Assembly: GCA_020446505.1 (NCBI GenBank)
Contig: JAGREN010000021.1
Span: 1 to 32,741, forward strand
DNA from: Novosphingobium sp.
GTDB taxonomy: Bacteria; Pseudomonadota; Alphaproteobacteria; Sphingomonadales; Sphingomonadaceae
Direction of reading: 5' to 3'
Length of the DNA: 32,741 nt
Numbering within the stretch: position 1 is the first letter of the stretch; each line of letters opens with the position of its first letter. Made by a program: the position numbers and the translations under genes. Under the pieces are notes generated by a model, which was given only the letters and a program-made list of their open reading frames with translations, made no database searches and was not told where the DNA came from. This document shows, one piece after another, positions 1-7,860 of the stretch.

Positions 1-655
1 TGTCGGTGACTTCCTCGGGCCGCTCATCGACGAGCAGCACCAGCAGGAAGACTTCCGGATGGTTGTCGGTGATGGCCTTGGCCATGTTCTGCAGCAGCAC
101 GGTCTTACCCGTGCGCGGCGGCGCGACGATCAGCGCGCGCTGGCCCTTGCCCTGCGGCGAGATGAGGTCGATCACACGCGCCGACTTGTCCTTGACCGTC
201 GGATCGAGCGTGTCGAGCTGCAAGCGCTCGTCGGGATAGAGCGGCGTCAGGTTATCGAAATTGACGCGATGACGGACCACGTCCGGATCGTCGAAATTGA
301 CCTTGGTGAGCTTGGTAATCGCAAAATACCGCTCGCCATCCTTCGGCGCGCGGATTTCGCCCTCGACCGTGTCGCCGGTGCGCAGACCCCATTTGCGGAC
401 CTGGTTGGGCGAAACGTAGATATCGTCAGGCCCTGCGAGATAGTTCGCTTCCGGGCTGCGCAGGAAGCCGAAACCGTCGGGCAGCACTTCGATCGTGCCC
501 AGCCCCATGATTTCCTCGCCATCCTCGGCGACTTCCTTGAGGATGCCGAACATGATGTCCTGTCGGCGCATCGTCGATGCGCCTTCGACCCCCAGCTCTT
601 CAGCCATTTCGACCAGTTCGGCCGGGGTCTTTTCCTTGAGTTCCTTGAGATGCAT
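1..655 (-). CDS. rho: Transcription termination factor Rho (N-terminal part, runs off window)
   Basis: Rho is the hexameric RNA-dependent ATPase that terminates transcription. The reading frame opens at ATG 655 ([14 protein letters not shown]) and is cut by the window start after about 218 residues, so the C-terminal half is missing. Visible parts are the Rho N-terminal helical domain (about 1-45), the cold-shock-like RNA-binding domain with [11 protein letters not shown] and [19 protein letters not shown] (about 55-115), and the Walker A motif in [15 protein letters not shown], followed by the [10 protein letters not shown] motif at the cut end. It is transcribed leftward, away from the probable origin, as are hemJ and hemE. 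No clear promoter was recognised in the 146 bases between it and hemJ. Identity is secure. Confidence 0.97.
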   Translation of the reverse strand, partial: MHLKELKEKTPAELVEMAEELGVEGASTMRRQDIMFGILKEVAEDGEEIMGLGTIEVLPDGFGFLRSPEANYLAGPDDIYVSPNQVRKWGLRTGDTVEGEIRAPKDGERYFAITKLTKVNFDDPDVVRHRVNFDNLTPLYPDERLQLDTLDPTVKDKSARVIDLISPQGKGQRALIVAPPRTGKTVLLQNMAKAITDNHPEVFLLVLLVDERPEEVTD

Positions 656-801
656 GTAATTTGTTTTCCGAATAAGGGAATTTGGATGAAAGACCGGCGG
701 GTCGATGGGCTTGGAGAAAGCAGACCGGGCCGCGTCAGTTCGCGCAGCCCCTTGGGCCGGTGTCTAGGCAGATAGGCGCTCGCCGCCCCGCGGTCAACGC
801 A

Positions 802-1245
802 TCAGAACGGTTTTACGACCACCAGCACGACGATCAGTGCCGCAGCAAGGCCAGGTACCTCGTTAAGCAGGCGCAGCTTCTTTCCGGTGAGGCTCCGTTC
901 GCCCCTCGCCAGCTTTTTCGCATAGCTCACCAGCCAGCCATGATAGCCGCTGAGAAGAACCACGAGCAGCAATTTGGCATGGAACCAGCCTTGCGAAAAG
1001 GCGCCTGTCGTCATGGCCAGAGCAAGTCCGAGGATCCAGACCACAATCAGCGAAGGCGTCAGGATGATCTTGCGCAATTTCGCTTCACGGTCGAACCAGC
1101 GCGCCTCTTCGGGAGAGCCCGGTTCGGATTCCTGATGATAGACGAAATAGCGCGGCAGCATGAACAGGCCGGCCATCCAGAAGATCACGAAAATGATGTG
1201 CCCGGCCTTGAGCCAGAGGTAGATCATGTCAAGAATCTCGCTCAT
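802..1245 (-). CDS. hemJ: Protoporphyrinogen IX oxidase HemJ (UPF0093/CopD-like)
   Basis: A 147-residue inner membrane protein of the HemJ family, which oxidises protoporphyrinogen IX to protoporphyrin IX late in heme synthesis. About four hydrophobic segments are visible (roughly 8-32, 60-80, 88-106, 132-146). Family features seen are His16 in WLKAGHIIFV, the LPRYFVYH motif (30-37), Lys91 in the WFHAK segment, and LRLLNEVP (124-131). It starts 42 bases downstream of hemE on the same strand, which fits a heme operon. Length is typical of the family. The generic label would be CopD/UPF0093; the hemE neighbour supports HemJ. Confidence 0.92.
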   Translation of the reverse strand: MSEILDMIYLWLKAGHIIFVIFWMAGLFMLPRYFVYHQESEPGSPEEARWFDREAKLRKIILTPSLIVVWILGLALAMTTGAFSQGWFHAKLLLVVLLSGYHGWLVSYAKKLARGERSLTGKKLRLLNEVPGLAAALIVVLVVVKPF

Positions 1246-1287
1246 CGCGCTCGTCTAGCCGACCGCGCGCGGTCCGTCATCCGCCTT

Positions 1288-2313
1288 TCACGCACGCCAG
1301 CTGCGCACCAGCGACAAGAGGCGTTCCACATGAGCCACGGGTGTATGCTGGCCGATGCCGTGGCCAAGATTGAATACGTGCGGCCTGTCGGCAAAGGCTT
1401 CGAGGACGGCGAGCGTCCTGACGTCAAGTTCCTCGCCGCCGGCAAGCAGGACCAGCGGATCGAGGTTACCCTGAACCGGCAGGCTGGCAGGCAGCGCCTT
1501 TGCCGCCCACAGCGGATCGATGGTCTCGTCGAGACCAAGCGCATCGACACCAGTCTCGCGGGCATAGGCAGGCAGCTTCTCGCCCGCGCCCTTGGGAAAA
1601 CCGATCACCGGAATATCGGGAAAACGGCTCTTAAGGGCAGCGACAATCGCGGCATTGGGAGCAATGACCCAGCGCTCGAACTCGGCTGGCGCAAGACTGC
1701 CGGCCCAGCTGTCGAACAGCTGCACGGCTTCGGCGCCTGCCGCGATCTGCCCGGCAAGATAGGTGATGGTCGTTTCGGTGATCGCATCGATGATGGCCTG
1801 AAAGCCTTGCCGGTCGCGATAGGCCATCGAGCGGGTATCGTGCTGGTCGCGGCTGCCCTGCCCCGCCACCATGTAGGTCGCGACTGTCCAGGGACTGCCC
1901 GCAAAGCCCAGCAGAGTGCGTTCGCTGCCCAGAGCGGCCTTTACCTTGGCGACCGTCTCGTAGATCGGTGAGAGGCGCTCAGGGACGGCGTGGAGGCTTT
2001 CCAGCGAGGCATCGACCAGTGCGGGAGACAGATGCGGCCCCTCGCCCGCCAGGAACTCCAGCTCCTGCCCCATGGCATAGGGCACGATCAGGATGTCGGA
2101 GAACAGGATCGCTCCGTCGAACCCGAAACGCCGGATCGGCTGCAAGGTGATCTCTGCCGCTGCATCGGTATCGTAGACGAGAGCAAGGAAACCGCCCTTG
2201 CGCTCACGCAATGCGCGATACTCGGGCAGGTATCGACCTGCCTGGCGCATGAGCCAGACCGGACGCGCTGGAGAGTTCTCACCGCGCAGGGTGCGGAGCA
2301 GGAGACCGGGCAT
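1288..2313 (-). CDS. hemE: Uroporphyrinogen decarboxylase
   Basis: A 341-residue cytoplasmic enzyme that decarboxylates the four acetate side chains of uroporphyrinogen III to give coproporphyrinogen III. The N-terminal family signature PVWLMRQAGRYLPEYR (residues 19-33) is intact. Further conserved blocks are LFSDILIVPYAMG, GFAGSPWTVATYMVAG, LFDSWAGSLAP and the C-terminal VFNLGHGI. Full length for the family. The start is ATG 2313; the ribosome site is weak (GGA about 9 bases upstream). An AT-rich stretch lies directly upstream and probably holds its promoter. Being next to the hemE/ppsR gap is the classic alphaproteobacterial origin context. Confidence 0.97.
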   Translation of the reverse strand: MPGLLLRTLRGENSPARPVWLMRQAGRYLPEYRALRERKGGFLALVYDTDAAAEITLQPIRRFGFDGAILFSDILIVPYAMGQELEFLAGEGPHLSPALVDASLESLHAVPERLSPIYETVAKVKAALGSERTLLGFAGSPWTVATYMVAGQGSRDQHDTRSMAYRDRQGFQAIIDAITETTITYLAGQIAAGAEAVQLFDSWAGSLAPAEFERWVIAPNAAIVAALKSRFPDIPVIGFPKGAGEKLPAYARETGVDALGLDETIDPLWAAKALPASLPVQGNLDPLVLLAGGEELDVRTLAVLEAFADRPHVFNLGHGIGQHTPVAHVERLLSLVRSWRA

Positions 2314-2633
2314 CGTGAAGGGTCCAATCTAAATAATAATTAGATTTATATAAGGATTGTTGGAGTCTGTTGGTCTTGTGGAAATCGGGGAAAGCGGCCC
2401 CTTGCCCGATTTCTCCCGGCTTGAACAGGCTCTGTCCGATCCCGACTCGCGCGCCCCGCGCGTCAAGACAAGCTTATCCCCGCTGTCCCCAGCCTGTGGG
2501 CATCGCTTTCGACATGTGGGCAGTTTGCCCATCGCGGGACTGGAATCGGGCATGGAATCGAATGCCGGAGTTGTCAGTGCAATTGTCCCGTGGTTTATGC
2601 TGGCGTCTTTCCACAGGGTCTCACCACTAGCGA
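2314..2633. other. oriC: Probable chromosomal replication origin (oriC)
   Basis: The gap between divergent hemE and the PPDK-regulator gene (the RP001 family) is where the origin lies in Caulobacter and, by gene conservation, Rickettsia. Seen here: an AT-rich tract at 2328-2353; degenerate DnaA-box-like 9-mers at 2377-2385 (minus, ATTTCCACA), 2474-2482 (TTATCCCCG) and 2607-2615 (CTTTCCACA), each two mismatches from TTATCCACA; a TCCCCA element at 2486-2491, like the weak W-boxes of Caulobacter; two TGTGGG sites 20 bases apart (2495, 2515); four GANTC sites (2363, 2444, 2543, 2555); and a 9-base-arm dyad at 2381-2413. No perfect DnaA box or TTAA-N7-TTAA CtrA site is present. Genes run outward on both sides. 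Confidence 0.72.
2326..2354 (-). promoter_or_regulatory. AT-rich tract: likely origin unwinding element and hemE promoter region
   Basis: This stretch is almost entirely A/T in an otherwise GC-rich region. It contains an inverted repeat with arms AATCTAA (2326-2332) and TTAGATT (2340-2346) around a 7-base AT centre. It ends 13 bases before the hemE start, and its minus strand offers several TATAAT-like hexamers, so it may be both DNA-unwinding element and promoter. The double role is inferred from the Caulobacter origin, where a hemE promoter lies inside the origin. Confidence 0.5.
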
Positions 2634-3479
2634 ATGACTGGCGTCAATCTCCACCTCCTGTCCGATTCCACCGGCGAAACGCTGGAGATGATCGCCAAGG
2701 CGGCGCTCGCGCAGTTCGATGACACAGACGTGGTGCGCCATTTCTGGCCGATGGTGCGCTCGCAGCAGCATCTCGACCGGATCCTGGGCGAAATCACGGC
2801 CAAGCCCGGTCTGGTGCTCTACACACTCGTCAACGAAAAGACACGGTCGGCACTGGAAGAGAGCTGCAAGGCGCGCGGCATGCCTGCCGTGCCGGTGCTC
2901 GATGTCGTGACCGATGCGCTGGAAACGCTGCTCGGGCAGGAAGCCAAGGGGCGACCTGGCCGCCAGCACAAGCTCGACGATGCCTATTTCGCCCGCGTCT
3001 ATGCGATCCAGTATACCATTGCCCACGACGACGGAGTGGCATGGGAAGACTGGGAAGAGGCCGATATCGTCCTGGCCGGCGTATCGCGTACTTCCAAGAC
3101 GCCCACGAGCATCTATCTGGCCAATCGCGGCTACAAGGTCGCCAATATCCCGATCGTGGTGGAGAGCCCCCCGCCCCCGGCGCTCTATGGCCTGCGTCGC
3201 CCGCTGGTTGTCGGACTGACCACCGCGCCCGAACGGCTGGTTCAGGTCCGCCGCAATCGCCTGCTCTCGCTCAGCCAGTCGCCCGATACCGACTATGTCG
3301 ATGCGGACAGGGTTTCGGACGAAGTGAAATATGCCCGGCGCATGTTTGCCGACAACGGCTGGCCGGTGATTGACGTCACGCGGCGCTCGATCGAGGAATC
3401 GGCGGCCGCCATCATCAACCTGTTCAACGAGCGGCGCATCCAGCCGGATAGTGGGCTGGACGGTCCGGGCGCGCTGTGA
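2634..3479 (+). CDS. ppsR: Pyruvate, phosphate dikinase regulatory protein (DUF299/PPSR)
   Basis: A 281-residue bifunctional serine/threonine kinase and phosphorylase that inactivates and reactivates pyruvate phosphate dikinase (or PEP synthase) using ADP and phosphate. Visible are the N-terminal [15 protein letters not shown] block (6-20) and the P-loop-like [11 protein letters not shown] (149-159), followed by NIPIVVE and [12 protein letters not shown]. Length is typical. It is the homologue of Rickettsia RP001, the gene that flanks the alphaproteobacterial origin opposite hemE. Its TGA overlaps the GTG start of maf by four bases, so translation is probably coupled. The target dikinase is not in the window, so whether it acts on PPDK or PpsA cannot be told here. 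Confidence 0.94.
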   Translation: MTGVNLHLLSDSTGETLEMIAKAALAQFDDTDVVRHFWPMVRSQQHLDRILGEITAKPGLVLYTLVNEKTRSALEESCKARGMPAVPVLDVVTDALETLLGQEAKGRPGRQHKLDDAYFARVYAIQYTIAHDDGVAWEDWEEADIVLAGVSRTSKTPTSIYLANRGYKVANIPIVVESPPPPALYGLRRPLVVGLTTAPERLVQVRRNRLLSLSQSPDTDYVDADRVSDEVKYARRMFADNGWPVIDVTRRSIEESAAAIINLFNERRIQPDSGLDGPGAL

Positions 3480-4057
3480 GCCTGATTCTCGCGTCCAAAA
3501 GTGCCTCGCGCCAGGCGATGCTGCGCGATGCAGGCGTCAGCTTCACGGCTCGACCTGCCCACATCGACGAACGCGCACTCGAGGCCGGGATGAAAGACGC
3601 CGCGCCCGATTCGGTTGCCAGGGCGCTTGCAGAGGCCAAGGCCATGGCGCTGGCCGACAGCGACGATGTCGTGCTGGGAAGCGATTCACTCGTCGTGGTC
3701 GCGGGCAGGCGGTTCGACAAGCCCGCCGACCGCGAGGAAGCCAAAGCGCATCTTGCATTCTTCTCGGGCAAGGAGATGCAGCTTCATTCCGCTGCCGCTC
3801 TGGCGCAACGTAACAGGATCGTGTGGAGTCATGCCGACCTGGCGATCTTGCGGGTCCGCGAGTTGTCGGACCGGTTCATCGATGCTTATCTCGACGCCGA
3901 ATGGCCCGCGGTTGCCGGCTGCGTCGGCGTATTTCGCATCGAGGCGCGCGGCGTTCACCTGTTCGAATCCATTCAGGGCAATCACTTCACCGTACTGGGC
4001 ATGCCCCTGCTGGCGGTTCTCGGCGCGCTTCGCGACATGGGCGAGGTGGCGTCATGA
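3476..4057 (+). CDS. Maf-family nucleoside triphosphate pyrophosphatase
   Basis: A 193-residue Maf/YhdE/YceF-type house-cleaning enzyme that hydrolyses non-canonical nucleoside triphosphates to monophosphates. The N-terminal [12 protein letters not shown] motif (5-16) is present, as is the catalytic acid in GSDSLV (Asp70); the usual GADT is replaced by GSDS, as in the YceF-like branch. [11 protein letters not shown] and [21 protein letters not shown] blocks are also conserved. The start is GTG 3476 overlapping the ppsR stop (GTGA), and its own stop overlaps the aroE start (ATGA). Exact substrate class (dTTP/UTP or m7GTP) is not decided from sequence. Confidence 0.92.
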   Translation: MSLILASKSASRQAMLRDAGVSFTARPAHIDERALEAGMKDAAPDSVARALAEAKAMALADSDDVVLGSDSLVVVAGRRFDKPADREEAKAHLAFFSGKEMQLHSAAALAQRNRIVWSHADLAILRVRELSDRFIDAYLDAEWPAVAGCVGVFRIEARGVHLFESIQGNHFTVLGMPLLAVLGALRDMGEVAS

Positions 4058-4884
4058 CAGGCAGACCCTATGCCGAGGTGATCGGCGATCCGATCAGCCA
4101 TTCGAAGTCCCCGCTGATCCACAATTTCTGGCTGGAGAAGCTGGGAATTGATGCGGAATACCGCGCCTGCCACGTCAAGCCTGACGATTTGCCGGACTAT
4201 TTCGCATCGCGTCGCAAGGATCCCGACTGGCGCGGTTGCAATGTGACGATCCCGCACAAGCAGGCAGTCATCGCCAGCATCGACCGGCTTTCGGATGCCG
4301 CCGAACGTGTCGGCGCAGTAAATACGGTCTGGCGCGACAGCGACGGCAGACTTCATGGCACCAACACCGATGTTGACGGCATTGCCGAGGCGACCGGCAG
4401 ATCGGCAGTCGGCAAGATCGTGGTCATTGGTGCCGGAGGCGCGGCACGCGCGGCCTTTGCCCTGCTCGCGACCATGCCCGAAGCAGATGCGACGGTGCTG
4501 GCACGTTCGCCCGAAAAAGCGGAACGCGCCTGTAGCGAGTGCGGGCTTTTCGCCAGGACGCTGACATTCGCAGCCGGTTCGGGCGCGTTCGAGGGCGCTT
4601 GCCTGGTCATCAATGCGACCCAGCTCGGCATGACCGGCCAGGAAGCAATGCCACGCTTCGTGCTTGACGAGATCGAAGGCATGACGCCGGACGGGCTGGT
4701 CTTCGATATGGTCTATGCACCGCTCGAAACGGAGCTGCTGCGACATGCCCGGCAGAACGGTCTTGCGGTGTCGGACGGCCTTGTCATGCTGGTCGGACAG
4801 GCAGCCACGGCATTCGAAAAGTTCTTTGGCCAGTCACCGCCACGCGATCTGGACGACGAATTGCGCAGGATTCTGACGTCATGA
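4054..4884 (+). CDS. aroE: Shikimate dehydrogenase (NADP+)
   Basis: A 276-residue enzyme that reduces 3-dehydroshikimate to shikimate in aromatic amino acid synthesis. Shikimate-binding SHSKS (15-19) and the catalytic Lys69 in NVTIPHK and Asp106 in NTDVDG are present, with Asn90 in AVNT. The nucleotide-binding GAGGAARA begins at residue 127. The C-terminal DMVYAPLET and [17 protein letters not shown] blocks are intact. ATG 4054 sits inside an ATGA overlap with maf, and the stop overlaps coaE the same way. Full length and secure. Confidence 0.96.
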   Translation: MTGRPYAEVIGDPISHSKSPLIHNFWLEKLGIDAEYRACHVKPDDLPDYFASRRKDPDWRGCNVTIPHKQAVIASIDRLSDAAERVGAVNTVWRDSDGRLHGTNTDVDGIAEATGRSAVGKIVVIGAGGAARAAFALLATMPEADATVLARSPEKAERACSECGLFARTLTFAAGSGAFEGACLVINATQLGMTGQEAMPRFVLDEIEGMTPDGLVFDMVYAPLETELLRHARQNGLAVSDGLVMLVGQAATAFEKFFGQSPPRDLDDELRRILTS

Positions 4885-5489
4885 ATGACAAACGTCCCTT
4901 CATACTCGGTCTCACGGGTTCGATCGGCATGGGCAAGTCCGCTGTCGCCGCCATGTTCGAAGGCCTGAATGTCCCGGTCTTCGATGCCGATGCCGCCGTG
5001 CACGAGCTGCAAGGTCCGGGCGGGGCGCTGCTTGGCGCCATCGAGGCCGAGTTCCCGGGCACCACCGGGCCGCAGGGCGTCGACCGGCAGAAACTCGGCG
5101 CGGCCGTGTTCGGAGACCAGACCCGGCTCAAACAGCTGGAGGCCATCGTTCATCCCGCCGTCGGCGCAATGCGGCACCAGTTTCTCGAGGATAACGCGGA
5201 TCAGCCGCTAATCGTGTTCGACATCCCGCTTCTGTTTGAAAAAGGCGACCCCAGGCAATCAGGCGTCGACGCCGTGCTCGTTGTTTCGGCATCGGCCGAA
5301 GCCCAGCGTGCCCGCGTGCTGGCGCGGCCCGGAATGACGCCCGAAAAGTTCGAACATATCCTCGGCTTGCAGGTGCCTGACGCGGAAAAGCGGGCACGCG
5401 CCGATTTCGTGATCGATACCGGCACTTCGCTGGCCGAAACCCGCCACGCCGTTCAGGCGCTGGCGCATCGGCTGATAGGGCAAGAATAA
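4881..5489 (+). CDS. coaE: Dephospho-CoA kinase
   Basis: A 202-residue P-loop kinase that phosphorylates dephospho-CoA at the ribose 3'-hydroxyl, the last step of coenzyme A synthesis. The P-loop GSIGMGKS is at 13-20, DADAAVHEL at 35-43, the lid-region HPAVGAMRHQF at 91-101 and DIPLLFE at 114-120. ATG 4881 overlaps the aroE stop (ATGA). The set ppsR-maf-aroE-coaE is a four-gene translationally coupled run. The next gene, dnaQ, follows after 49 bases. Confidence 0.96.
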   Translation: MNDKRPFILGLTGSIGMGKSAVAAMFEGLNVPVFDADAAVHELQGPGGALLGAIEAEFPGTTGPQGVDRQKLGAAVFGDQTRLKQLEAIVHPAVGAMRHQFLEDNADQPLIVFDIPLLFEKGDPRQSGVDAVLVVSASAEAQRARVLARPGMTPEKFEHILGLQVPDAEKRARADFVIDTGTSLAETRHAVQALAHRLIGQE

Positions 5490-5538
5490 GCGCAGCAACC
5501 CCTTGCCTCGCGGCGCTGTGAGGTCGATATAGTCACTA

Positions 5539-6243
5539 ATGCGCGAAGTAATTTTCGATACCGAAACGACCGGGCTCGATCCCGGCTCGGGCGACAGGCT
5601 GGTCGAGATCGGTTGCATCGAAATGGTCAACCGGGTCACCACGGGCCGGACCTGGCACTGCTACTTCAATCCCGAACGCGACATGCCGATGGAAGCCGAA
5701 CGCATCCATGGACTGAGCGACGCTTTCCTTGCCGACAAGCCGCTGTTCGCCGCCAAGGCGCAGGACTTCCTCGACTTCATCGCCGACAGCCCGCTCGTCG
5801 CGCACAATGCCGGCTTCGACTTCGGTTTCATCAATGCCGAACTGGGGCGGCTGGGCATGCCTGCGGTCGGCATGGACCGGATGATCGACACCGTCGCGCT
5901 TGCCCGCGCCCGTCATCCCGGTGCGAAGAATTCGCTCGACGCCCTGTGCACGCGGTACGGCATAGATCGCAGTCACCGCACGCTGCACGGCGCGCTGCTG
6001 GACGCGGAACTGCTCGCGCAGGTCTATGTCGAGCTGACCGGCGGCAGGCAGATCGGGCTTGAGCTCGTTGCCGATATCGACGCCGTCGTCACCGAGACGC
6101 GCGTCACCATTCGCAGCGACCGGACGTTCCGGCCCGCGCGCCCGCATCGGGCCAGCGCGCAGGAACTTGCCGCTCATGGAGAATTTCTGAAGACGGTGAC
6201 CGCCCCTCTCTGGGGCCCGCCGCTTTCGCCATCAGGAGAATGA
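5539..6243 (+). CDS. dnaQ: DNA polymerase III epsilon subunit (3'-5' proofreading exonuclease)
   Basis: A 234-residue DEDDh exonuclease that proofreads for the replicative polymerase. ExoI Asp7 and Glu9 in FDTETTG, ExoII Asp94 in NAGFDFGFI, and ExoIII His150 and Asp155 in HGALLDAEL are all present with the spacing expected of DnaQ. The C-terminal extension (about 185-234) is the usual polymerase-binding tail region. It starts 49 bases after coaE. Its stop overlaps an ATG at 6240, but the next gene more likely starts at 6249. The position close to the origin in the coaE-dnaQ order is common in alphaproteobacteria. Confidence 0.95.
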   Translation: MREVIFDTETTGLDPGSGDRLVEIGCIEMVNRVTTGRTWHCYFNPERDMPMEAERIHGLSDAFLADKPLFAAKAQDFLDFIADSPLVAHNAGFDFGFINAELGRLGMPAVGMDRMIDTVALARARHPGAKNSLDALCTRYGIDRSHRTLHGALLDAELLAQVYVELTGGRQIGLELVADIDAVVTETRVTIRSDRTFRPARPHRASAQELAAHGEFLKTVTAPLWGPPLSPSGE

Positions 6244-6248
6244 CATCA

Positions 6249-6815
6249 ATGGACATCCGCGTTTCCGGTCATCAGGTCGATACTGGTGAAGCTCTGCAAA
6301 TCCACGCGACCGAACGCCTGACTGTGATCGTCGAGAAATATTTCAGCCGTGCCCTGTCCTCTCATGTGACGTTCGGACGGGGTCCGGCTGGCGGTTTCCG
6401 TTGCGACATCATCATGCATGTCATGCACAATCTGGTGCTCAAGGCGACCGGCACGGCGCATGACGCGCATCTCGCTCTCGATCAGGCTGCCGAGAAGATC
6501 GACAAGCAGCTGCGACGCTACAAGCGCCGGCTCAAGGATCGGCACGAGCAGGCCGCCCACGCCCAGGCTCAGGAAGACGCAGCCTATACGATCTTCGAGG
6601 AACCGGCGGCAGAAGACGAGGAGATCCTCATCGATGCACCTGTCGTCATCGCCGAGACCCGCGTCGACATTCCCGAAGCGACGGTTTCGGACGCGGTGAT
6701 GATGCTGGACCTGCGCGACACCTCGGCGCTGTTCTTCAAAAATGCTGGAACCGGACGCCATAATATGGTTTACCGCCGCGGCGATGGTTCGATCGGCTGG
6801 GTCGAGCCGTCCTGA
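6249..6815 (+). CDS. hpf: Ribosome hibernation-promoting factor, long form
   Basis: A 188-residue long-type HPF/RaiA protein that binds the small ribosomal subunit and dimerises 70S ribosomes into inactive 100S particles. The N-terminal S30AE domain (MDIRVSGHQVDTGEAL to about residue 100, with HDAHLALDQAAEKIDKQLRR) is followed by an acidic linker and the C-terminal dimerisation domain (TSALFFKNAGTGRHNMVYRR). ATG 6249 is preferred over ATG 6240 because AGGAG lies 10 bases upstream of 6249 but almost touches 6240. Hpf is often found just after rpoN; no rpoN is present here. Confidence 0.93.
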   Translation: MDIRVSGHQVDTGEALQIHATERLTVIVEKYFSRALSSHVTFGRGPAGGFRCDIIMHVMHNLVLKATGTAHDAHLALDQAAEKIDKQLRRYKRRLKDRHEQAAHAQAQEDAAYTIFEEPAAEDEEILIDAPVVIAETRVDIPEATVSDAVMMLDLRDTSALFFKNAGTGRHNMVYRRGDGSIGWVEPS

Positions 6816-6910
6816 AGCCCGCTTAACCGGGGGCTTTCCAAACGGAGGAGGGGCATCGCCGCGCGTCGTGCGGGCGGCGATGGCAACCATTTGACGCTCC
6901 GAGGCGTCAA
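6815..6910 (+). terminator. Three consecutive hairpins between hpf and ptsN
   Basis: Three perfect inverted repeats occupy most of the gap. They are AAGCCC/GGGCTT (6815-6836), CATCGCCGC/GCGGCGATG (6854-6882, 11-base loop) and TTGACGC/GCGTCAA (6891-6910, 6-base loop). None is followed by a real T-run, so the call as terminator is tentative; the last one could be an operator for ptsN. Confidence 0.4.
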
Positions 6911-6928
6911 GACAGTGTCCGAGTCACT

Positions 6929-7390
6929 ATGAGCTTTCATTTCAAAATCGTGCCCGAGGCGGTCGGCTTTGCCGACGCCGCTTCGAAAGCAGAAGTCATC
7001 GCGCAGATGGCGAGCCTGTTTGCTCGAGTCTATGGGCTCGACAAGGCAGAGCTGGAAACGCGCCTCAGCGCACGCGAGGCTCTTGGGAGCACAGGTTTCG
7101 GTCGGGGCGTGGCGATCCCGCATGCGCGCATGGCGGGACTGAAACTCCCGGTTGCCTCCTTTCTCAAGCTCGCCCGGCCGATCGATTTTGAATCGGCGGA
7201 CAAGGCGCCGGTAAATCTCGTGTTCGGTCTGATCTCGCCGGAACAGGCCGGGCCGCAGCATCTCCACGCACTGGCCGCGATTTCCCGGCTCATGCGCGAA
7301 GAGCGCTTCCATGAGGCGTTGATCTCCGCTGGAGGCGAGGAAGAACTGTTCGGATTGCTAGCCAATGTCATCGATCGCGACGCAGCCTGA
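6929..7390 (+). CDS. ptsN: Nitrogen-PTS EIIA protein PtsN
   Basis: A 153-residue phosphocarrier of the regulatory nitrogen phosphotransferase system (EIINtr-NPr-EIIANtr), which controls potassium, nitrogen and carbon metabolism by its phosphorylation state. The active histidine is His65 in the GFGRGVAIPHARM motif. LGLI-type core (NLVFGLISPEQAGPQHLHALAAISR) and the C-terminal helix are conserved. It follows hpf after a 113-base gap rich in hairpins. The downstream thioesterase gene starts inside its last 26 bases. Confidence 0.94.
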   Translation: MSFHFKIVPEAVGFADAASKAEVIAQMASLFARVYGLDKAELETRLSAREALGSTGFGRGVAIPHARMAGLKLPVASFLKLARPIDFESADKAPVNLVFGLISPEQAGPQHLHALAAISRLMREERFHEALISAGGEEELFGLLANVIDRDAA

Positions 7391-7844
7391 AGAGTCCGGC
7401 GCGCAGCTGCACTGGCGCGCGCTTGAGCGGCTCTATCAGTCCGCGCCGATCAACGAACTGTTCGCGTCTCGCCTGCAGATCACCGGCACCGGCGAGGCGG
7501 CGATCCGCTTCACCGTAGACGAGAGCTGCTTTCATGCTGCGGGTGCCGCGCATGGAACGATCTACTTCAAGATGCTCGACGACGCGGCTTTCTACGCCGC
7601 CAACACCCTGGTTTCCGACCGCTTCCTGCTCACGACTTCGTTCAACCTGCACTTCACCAAGCCAGTGCGTGTCGGCGAAGTGGTCGCCGAGGGTCGTTGG
7701 GTCAGCGGCCGCAAGCGGGTCCTCGTGGCCGAATCCCGGCTGGTCGATGCCGAAGGTGACGAGATCGGCCGCGGTACCGGAACCTTCATGCGTTCGCGGA
7801 TCCCGCTTTCCAGCCTGCCGGGCTATTCCGGCGGATCGAGCTGA
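7365..7844 (+). CDS. PaaI-family hotdog-fold thioesterase
   Basis: A 159-residue hotdog-fold protein likely to hydrolyse acyl- or aryl-CoA thioesters. The family core is FHAAGAAHGTIYFKMLDDAAFYAAN, with the AHGT segment where PaaI enzymes carry catalytic residues, followed by TTSFNLHFTKPVRVGEV and the LVAESRLVDAEGDEIGRGTGTFMRS strands. The start ATG 7365 lies inside the ptsN end in another frame, with a weak ribosome site, but no better in-frame start precedes the conserved HWRALERLYQSAPINEL block. Substrate is unknown. DUF1491 follows after 16 bases. Confidence 0.82.
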   Translation: MSSIATQPEESGAQLHWRALERLYQSAPINELFASRLQITGTGEAAIRFTVDESCFHAAGAAHGTIYFKMLDDAAFYAANTLVSDRFLLTTSFNLHFTKPVRVGEVVAEGRWVSGRKRVLVAESRLVDAEGDEIGRGTGTFMRSRIPLSSLPGYSGGSS

Positions 7845-7860
7845 GACCGATCCAGGCCGA

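Noticed and set aside
682-1971. 429-codon plus-strand frame across hemJ and hemE
   Set aside because: It is opposite two well-recognised genes, and its predicted protein is Arg/His/Gln-rich with no family features, so it is a shadow frame.
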